DNA of 37,095 nt, taken from positions 1-37,095 of the forward strand of contig JAFQCI010000145.1 in NCBI GenBank assembly GCA_017416505.1. Reading direction: 5' to 3'. Below, one piece after another: positions 33,872 through 37,095 of this stretch. The first letter of the stretch is position 1; each line of letters opens with the position of its first letter. Under the pieces are notes generated by a model, which saw only the letters and a program-made list of their open reading frames with translations, was not told the origin of the DNA and searched no databases. Both the position numbers and the translations under genes were made by a program. This DNA is from Lachnospiraceae bacterium. GTDB lineage: Bacteria > Bacillota_A > Clostridia > Lachnospirales > Lachnospiraceae.

Positions 33872-33915
33872 GCCATTTAGATGTCGGGGGTTGAGACGGC
33901 TATTTAGATGTCAGA
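33862..33915. repeat. Two tandem 27-bp repeats after rlmD
   Basis: GGTTGAGTAGGCCATTTAG + ATGTC (33862-33885) and GGTTGAGACGGCTATTTAG + ATGTC (33889-33912) are 27 bp apart and differ at only a few positions. They lie in the GC-shifted spacer between rlmD and the marR promoter. A recombinase- or regulator-binding repeat is possible. Confidence 0.65.
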
Positions 33916-33980
33916 ATGATGGCACCCACACTGCCATCATCGGCGGCGGGGATAATACCAAAAAAAACTCACAAAGGGTA

Positions 33981-34009
33981 TTGACGGCGAATAGTATACA
34001 GTATATAAT
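33981..34009 (+). promoter_or_regulatory. SigA-type promoter of the marR operon with palindromic spacer
   Basis: TTGACG (33981-33986), 17 nt, TATAAT (34004-34009). The spacer carries the palindrome GTATAC and the wider AGTATACAGTATATA, which could serve as operator for the MarR protein encoded 30 nt downstream; autorepression is typical of the family but not shown here. Confidence 0.75.
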
Positions 34010-34040
34010 ATAAACAGTAGTTAAGGAAAGGAGAAGAATC

Positions 34041-34487
34041 GTGAAATTACCAATAGATGAAGCCCTTCCCGGATATGTGAATGATTCAATAGCTATTCTG
34101 GAAAAAATACTGACAAGCGATAATTTCAGCGTCTTTGAAAGGATCACCCGGGTATCCAGAGGTGAGATTTTTGTACTAAAGATTCTATTGTTTAACAATG
34201 GTACATCAACGCCTACTGAGATCAGCGAGGCGATGAAGAGTACAAAGGGACGCATATCGGCCATATTGAATTCACTGGAGAAAAAGGGCTTCATTGGCCG
34301 GGAAATTGATAAAGACAATCGTAGAAACATTATCGTGACGCTTTCAGATTCCGGCAGGGATTATGTGATGAAGGAACTCCTTGAATGCTACCGCATCGTG
34401 GCACATGTTTTTGAGGAGCTGGGAGAAAAGGATTCTAAAAAGTTTGTTGAACTGACGGAGCGGGTGTTTCATCTGATGAATGAATAA
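34041..34487 (+). CDS. MarR-family transcriptional regulator
   Basis: A 148-aa protein with the MarR winged helix: N-terminal dimerisation helix, then VLKILLFNNGTSTPTEIS, recognition helix KGRISAILNSLEKKGFI, and wing REIDKDNRRNIIVTLSDSG. GTG start with AAAGGAG 7-8 nt upstream. It is the first gene of a GC-richer four-gene unit with aldo/keto reductase, nitroreductase and sirtuin genes, and probably controls it in response to a small molecule or redox signal. No conserved cysteine is present for direct oxidant sensing, so a ligand is more likely. Confidence 0.88.
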   Translation: MKLPIDEALPGYVNDSIAILEKILTSDNFSVFERITRVSRGEIFVLKILLFNNGTSTPTEISEAMKSTKGRISAILNSLEKKGFIGREIDKDNRRNIIVTLSDSGRDYVMKELLECYRIVAHVFEELGEKDSKKFVELTERVFHLMNE

Positions 34488-34496
34488 AAAATCCAT

Positions 34497-34518
34497 TGCA
34501 GGCCGAAAAAGGCCTGCA
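34497..34518. other. Perfect hairpin between marR and aldo/keto reductase gene
   Basis: TGCAGGCC (34497-34504) and GGCCTGCA (34511-34518) around GAAAAA. On the plus strand an A run follows, not a T run, so it is a poor terminator for marR; it may set relative expression or mRNA stability of the downstream genes. Confidence 0.5.
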
Positions 34519-34581
34519 AAAAATAGAACCAATTGTTAATAGGGTAAATAATAAACAGCAAATACAAAGGAGAAAACTTAA

Positions 34582-35511
34582 ATGAGCAATTTTTCAAAGG
34601 ACAACAGACCGGGCGGAACCTACGTGATGGGCGGGAAAACGGTATCCCGGGTAGGATACGGCACCATGCAGTTGCCGAAACTGAAGGATGAAGCTAAGGC
34701 AAGGGCGGTGATCCGCAGGGCCTACGAGCTTGGCGTGAACCATTTTGACACAGCTGATTTTTATGAGGATGGATTCACAAACAGATGCCTGGCGGATGAA
34801 ATCGGCAAGGAGAAGGATGCGGTAATTGTAACCAAGATCGGCGCAAAGCCCGGTAATGGCATTATGCCGATGATACCCGCGCAGAGGCCGGAGGAACTCA
34901 GACAGCACATAGAGGATAATCTAAGGAGCCTTAAGACGGACCATCTGGGGATCGTCAATTTCCGCAGGATCGCACCGGGAACGTTTCCCTTAAAACCGAG
35001 CCAGAAGGTGAATTTTGACGACCAGATGGCGGAGCTTATTAAAATGCGTGACGAGGGGAAGATAGAGGCGATCGGGCTTTCCACGGTCAGTCTGAAAGAA
35101 CTGCAGAGTGCATTGCCTGCCGGTATTGTCTGTGTCCAGAATCAGTACAATATTACATCGCGCAGCCAGGAAAGCATACTGGATCTGTGCAGAAAAGAAG
35201 GAATTGCATGGGTGCCATATTTTCCTCTTGGCGGTGGTCTGCCCGGTTCCGCGAAGGTGACAGAAGACAAAACAGTACAGGCTGTCGCAAAAGAGATGGG
35301 GCTGTCACCGGTCCAAGTGGGGCTGGCATGGATTCTGCAGCACGCTGAAAATGCGCTCATCATTCCGGGAACTACATCGATCGGTCACCTGGAGCAGAAT
35401 GTTGCGGTAGGCGATATCCGATTTGATGAAGACACGATGCGACGCCTCGACAGTGTTCCTCCGGCAAAAGGGATAGGGGCTATTATCAATCGCTTTATGA
35501 CAAGAAAGTGA
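34582..35511 (+). CDS. Aldo/keto reductase, YdbC/PdxI-like
   Basis: A 309-aa TIM-barrel NADPH oxidoreductase. N-terminal SRVGYGTMQLP; catalytic Asp and Tyr in HFDTADFYEDG; Lys in VTKIG; the usual catalytic His place in the fourth strand reads VNFRR, as in the YdbC/PdxI subgroup (VNLR) where pyridoxal is reduced. The cofactor segment is IIPGTTSIGHLEQNV. It is probably a small aldehyde or pyridoxal-type reductase; the subgroup call is from motif memory. AAGGAG lies 8 nt upstream. The nitroreductase starts 9 nt after its stop. Confidence 0.88.
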   Translation: MSNFSKDNRPGGTYVMGGKTVSRVGYGTMQLPKLKDEAKARAVIRRAYELGVNHFDTADFYEDGFTNRCLADEIGKEKDAVIVTKIGAKPGNGIMPMIPAQRPEELRQHIEDNLRSLKTDHLGIVNFRRIAPGTFPLKPSQKVNFDDQMAELIKMRDEGKIEAIGLSTVSLKELQSALPAGIVCVQNQYNITSRSQESILDLCRKEGIAWVPYFPLGGGLPGSAKVTEDKTVQAVAKEMGLSPVQVGLAWILQHAENALIIPGTTSIGHLEQNVAVGDIRFDEDTMRRLDSVPPAKGIGAIINRFMTRK

Positions 35512-35520
35512 GGGACAGAT

Positions 35521-36174
35521 ATGACACTGCAAGAGGCAATGAAAGCACGCCATATGGTGCGGAAATATACCGATAAAGCGATCCCGGCAGATATTGCGGC
35601 AAAGCTGAATGAGCGGGTAAAGCAGAACAATGAGCAGTATGGTCTTTCCATTAAGCTGATGATCAATGACGGCAGCGCTGTACCGGGTGTGATCAAGCTG
35701 ATCCTTGCCAAAGGCGTGAACAATTTCTTCATCATGGCGGGCCCCAAAGGAGCGGATGAGCGCCTTGGATACTGCGGTGCAGATCTGATGCTCTACGCTC
35801 AGACACTGGGGCTGAACACATGGTGGGTCGGCGGCACCTATAACCGAAAGGGAGCGGCCGAAAAATCAGGAGGAGCAACTCCGGTTGGTATTATAGCTGT
35901 GGGTTACGGACAGACGCAGGGTGTACCGCATAAAACGAAAACGGCAGATGCGGTCAGTTCCTATGCTGGTGATGTCCCTGACTGGTTCAAAGAAGGCGTG
36001 GATGCCGCACTTCTTGCCCCGACGGCACTGGCAAAGCAGGCATTCATCATGAAAGGTGAAGGCAGTACCGTGCATATTGACTGTGATAACGGAATCTTCA
36101 GCGGTGTGGATACCGGCCTTGTGAAATATCATTTTGAACTGGGTGCAGGCAAAGAAAACTTTGAGTGGATGTGA
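35521..36174 (+). CDS. Nitroreductase-family FMN protein
   Basis: A 217-aa protein. The FMN phosphate-binding start is EAMKARHMVRKYTDKAIP; the middle, YCGADLMLYAQTLGLNTWWVGGTYNR, and GIIAVGYGQTQG fit the 'putative TM nitroreductase' subgroup common in Clostridia. Expected role: NAD(P)H-dependent reduction of a nitro, quinone or enone substrate. GAGGGA precedes the ATG; the gene is 9 nt after the aldo/keto reductase gene and 3 nt before the sirtuin gene, so co-translation is likely. Confidence 0.88.
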   Translation: MTLQEAMKARHMVRKYTDKAIPADIAAKLNERVKQNNEQYGLSIKLMINDGSAVPGVIKLILAKGVNNFFIMAGPKGADERLGYCGADLMLYAQTLGLNTWWVGGTYNRKGAAEKSGGATPVGIIAVGYGQTQGVPHKTKTADAVSSYAGDVPDWFKEGVDAALLAPTALAKQAFIMKGEGSTVHIDCDNGIFSGVDTGLVKYHFELGAGKENFEWM

Positions 36175-36177
36175 TTT

Positions 36178-36804
36178 ATGGATGAACAGATCAGACAATT
36201 ACAGCAGATGATCGATGAGAGCCATTTCACATTGGTCATTACCGGAGCGGGTATTTCCGTTGCATCCGGTATTCCCAGCATGCACGGTTTGAATCTGGCG
36301 GAGACACTGCAGTTTGCCTCCACATCCGTGCTGAAGCTGGCGCCGGAGCACTACTACAGGGTTGCCAGGCATTCCTTCCTGGATGCCATATTCGAAAGCG
36401 GTCCCAGTCTGTCGCATAAGAAGCTGGCGGAGCTGGAGGAAAAAGGTAAGGTACAGGGAATCATCACGACAAATCTGGATAACCTGCACAGCCTTGCCGG
36501 TTCAAAAAACGTGGCGGAGATACAGGGGAGCTTTGCGGTCAACGCCTGTCTGAAATGCGGAAAGCGGAACTACGATGTGAATATCTGGAATCAGGGGAAA
36601 GCCCCGAGATGCGAATGCGGAGGGCTCTACTCCTGCTGGCCGGTCTATGCTCATGTTGGCCTTTATAATGATGATGTCCCAAAAGCGCAGGAATGGGCAC
36701 GAAAGGCCGAACTGGTTATTGTGGTCGGTGCGATCGGCAACTATGGCCGCGTGTACTGGAACCACATCAGATCCTCCGCTAAGTTTTGCAGTAGTAGCAA
36801 CTGA
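36178..36804 (+). CDS. Sirtuin (SIR2) family protein, His-to-Gln variant, 3' truncated
   Basis: A 208-aa frame. The NAD-binding start is LVITGAGISVASGIPSM; TTNLDNLHSLAG gives the Asn/Asp pair; EIQGSF has Q116 where sirtuins have the catalytic His (HGS). The zinc site is C124-x2-C127 and C145-x-C147. The second NAD segment begins with VIVVGAIGNYG. Around 36770 the sequence passes out of frame into a chemotaxis receptor gene, so the last ~40 residues of the fold are lost and the tail (SSAKFCSSSN) is not native. The Gln variant recalls class M sirtuins (SirTM), which ADP-ribosylate rather than deacylate; no macrodomain or lipoate-ligase gene is in view, so that link is tentative. Confidence 0.82.
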   Translation: MDEQIRQLQQMIDESHFTLVITGAGISVASGIPSMHGLNLAETLQFASTSVLKLAPEHYYRVARHSFLDAIFESGPSLSHKKLAELEEKGKVQGIITTNLDNLHSLAGSKNVAEIQGSFAVNACLKCGKRNYDVNIWNQGKAPRCECGGLYSCWPVYAHVGLYNDDVPKAQEWARKAELVIVVGAIGNYGRVYWNHIRSSAKFCSSSN

Positions 36805-37095
36805 AGTTGGTAATCTTGCTGCCAGAAGTTCACAGGCGGCGAAAGAAACAAATGAACTTATTACAAATTCAATTAAAGCAATCAGTGAAGGATTAAAGTT
36901 GACAAAAGATACCGCGTCAACCTTTGGAAATGTAGTAGAAGAGATAGAGCATGCAAATACCGGAGTGGAACATATTGCAGAAATGGTTCGTAAGAATGTG
37001 GCAGTTGTTAGACAGGCTGTGACGGAAATTGATAAGATTACACTTGTTGTAAAAACAAATACTGAAATATCAGAGGCTAGTAAACAAATATCAAC
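36785..37095 (+). pseudogene. Internal fragment of a methyl-accepting chemotaxis protein
   Basis: From 36785 a frame different from the sirtuin's reads FAVVATEVGNLAARSSQAAK, then ETNELITNSIKAISEG and a long helical stretch to the window end. This is the return arm of the MCP signalling hairpin just after the tip. No start, ligand domain or first arm is present on the left, so the gene is 5' truncated at a junction near 36770-36785. It is AT rich like the main chromosome, unlike the preceding 3 kb. The remainder continues beyond the window. Confidence 0.85.

Noticed and set aside
33777..34013. 78-aa plus-strand frame across the 27-bp repeats
   Set aside because: It crosses the tandem repeat and the marR promoter, has no ribosome binding site, and its repeated PFRCRG/LFRCQN residues only mirror the DNA repeat.

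Overview
The window reads as chromosomal DNA of a low-GC Gram-positive anaerobe, most likely a Lachnospiraceae-type Clostridium relative. Supporting signs are AT-rich coding DNA, strong GGAGG-type ribosome binding sites, a T-box leader, a VanW/G5 protein, MutS2, YhaM, CheX and a large hybrid sensor kinase. No species is claimed. The last ~3.3 kb (33.75-36.78 kb) looks visibly more GC-rich and uses different codons, so it has either a different history or a different source.

Layout. 1-300: end of a tRNA array (partial Phe, Gly-TCC, Gly-GCC) and a hairpin. 0.35-6.0 kb: a DUF6512-like membrane protein, an Ala-type T-box driving alaA, a B12-binding radical SAM protein, endonuclease III and a DnaQ-type exonuclease. 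6.1-9.6 kb: a membrane-anchored helical protein, a 35-aa membrane mini-protein, a VanW protein and an AIR-synthase/HypE-like protein. 9.6-9.8 kb: a palindromic MITE-like element with relatives elsewhere in the window. 9.9-16.2 kb: CheX, TrmL, a divergent ClpX paralogue, a double-receiver protein and a 941-aa hybrid kinase with receiver and Hpt domains. 16.25-16.46 kb: a hairpin-rich intergenic element. 16.46-25.7 kb, all on the minus strand: a histidine kinase / OmpR-type regulator pair downstream of mutS2, then two ABC-2 type permeases, a membrane-anchored extracytoplasmic protein and their ATPase. 26.1-27.0 kb: yhaM.

27.1-32.3 kb is an accessory stretch of small, loosely spaced, very AT-rich genes and gene fragments. 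It holds a membrane-protein ORF with an in-frame TGA after its ribosome binding site, an unrecognised 251-aa protein, a cysteine hydrolase, a DinB-like protein, an HExxH metallopeptidase-like protein, a DUF3800 protein preceded by a compact structured RNA, a VOC protein with a decayed second copy of its 5' region, and an ATPase-like N-terminal fragment.

32.4-33.7 kb is rlmD, whose 3' end is a known integration site for mobile elements in other Firmicutes. Straight after it the base composition changes. A short ORF and a 27-bp tandem repeat lead into a strong promoter and a MarR - aldo/keto reductase - nitroreductase - sirtuin operon. The sirtuin has Gln where sirtuins normally carry the catalytic His. 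It breaks off into the middle of an AT-rich methyl-accepting chemotaxis protein coding sequence, which marks a recombination or assembly junction near 36.77 kb.

The strongest leads are the RNA/DUF3800 pair, the rlmD-anchored sirtuin-redox island with its abrupt right junction, the divergent ClpX, and two families of structured intergenic repeats.
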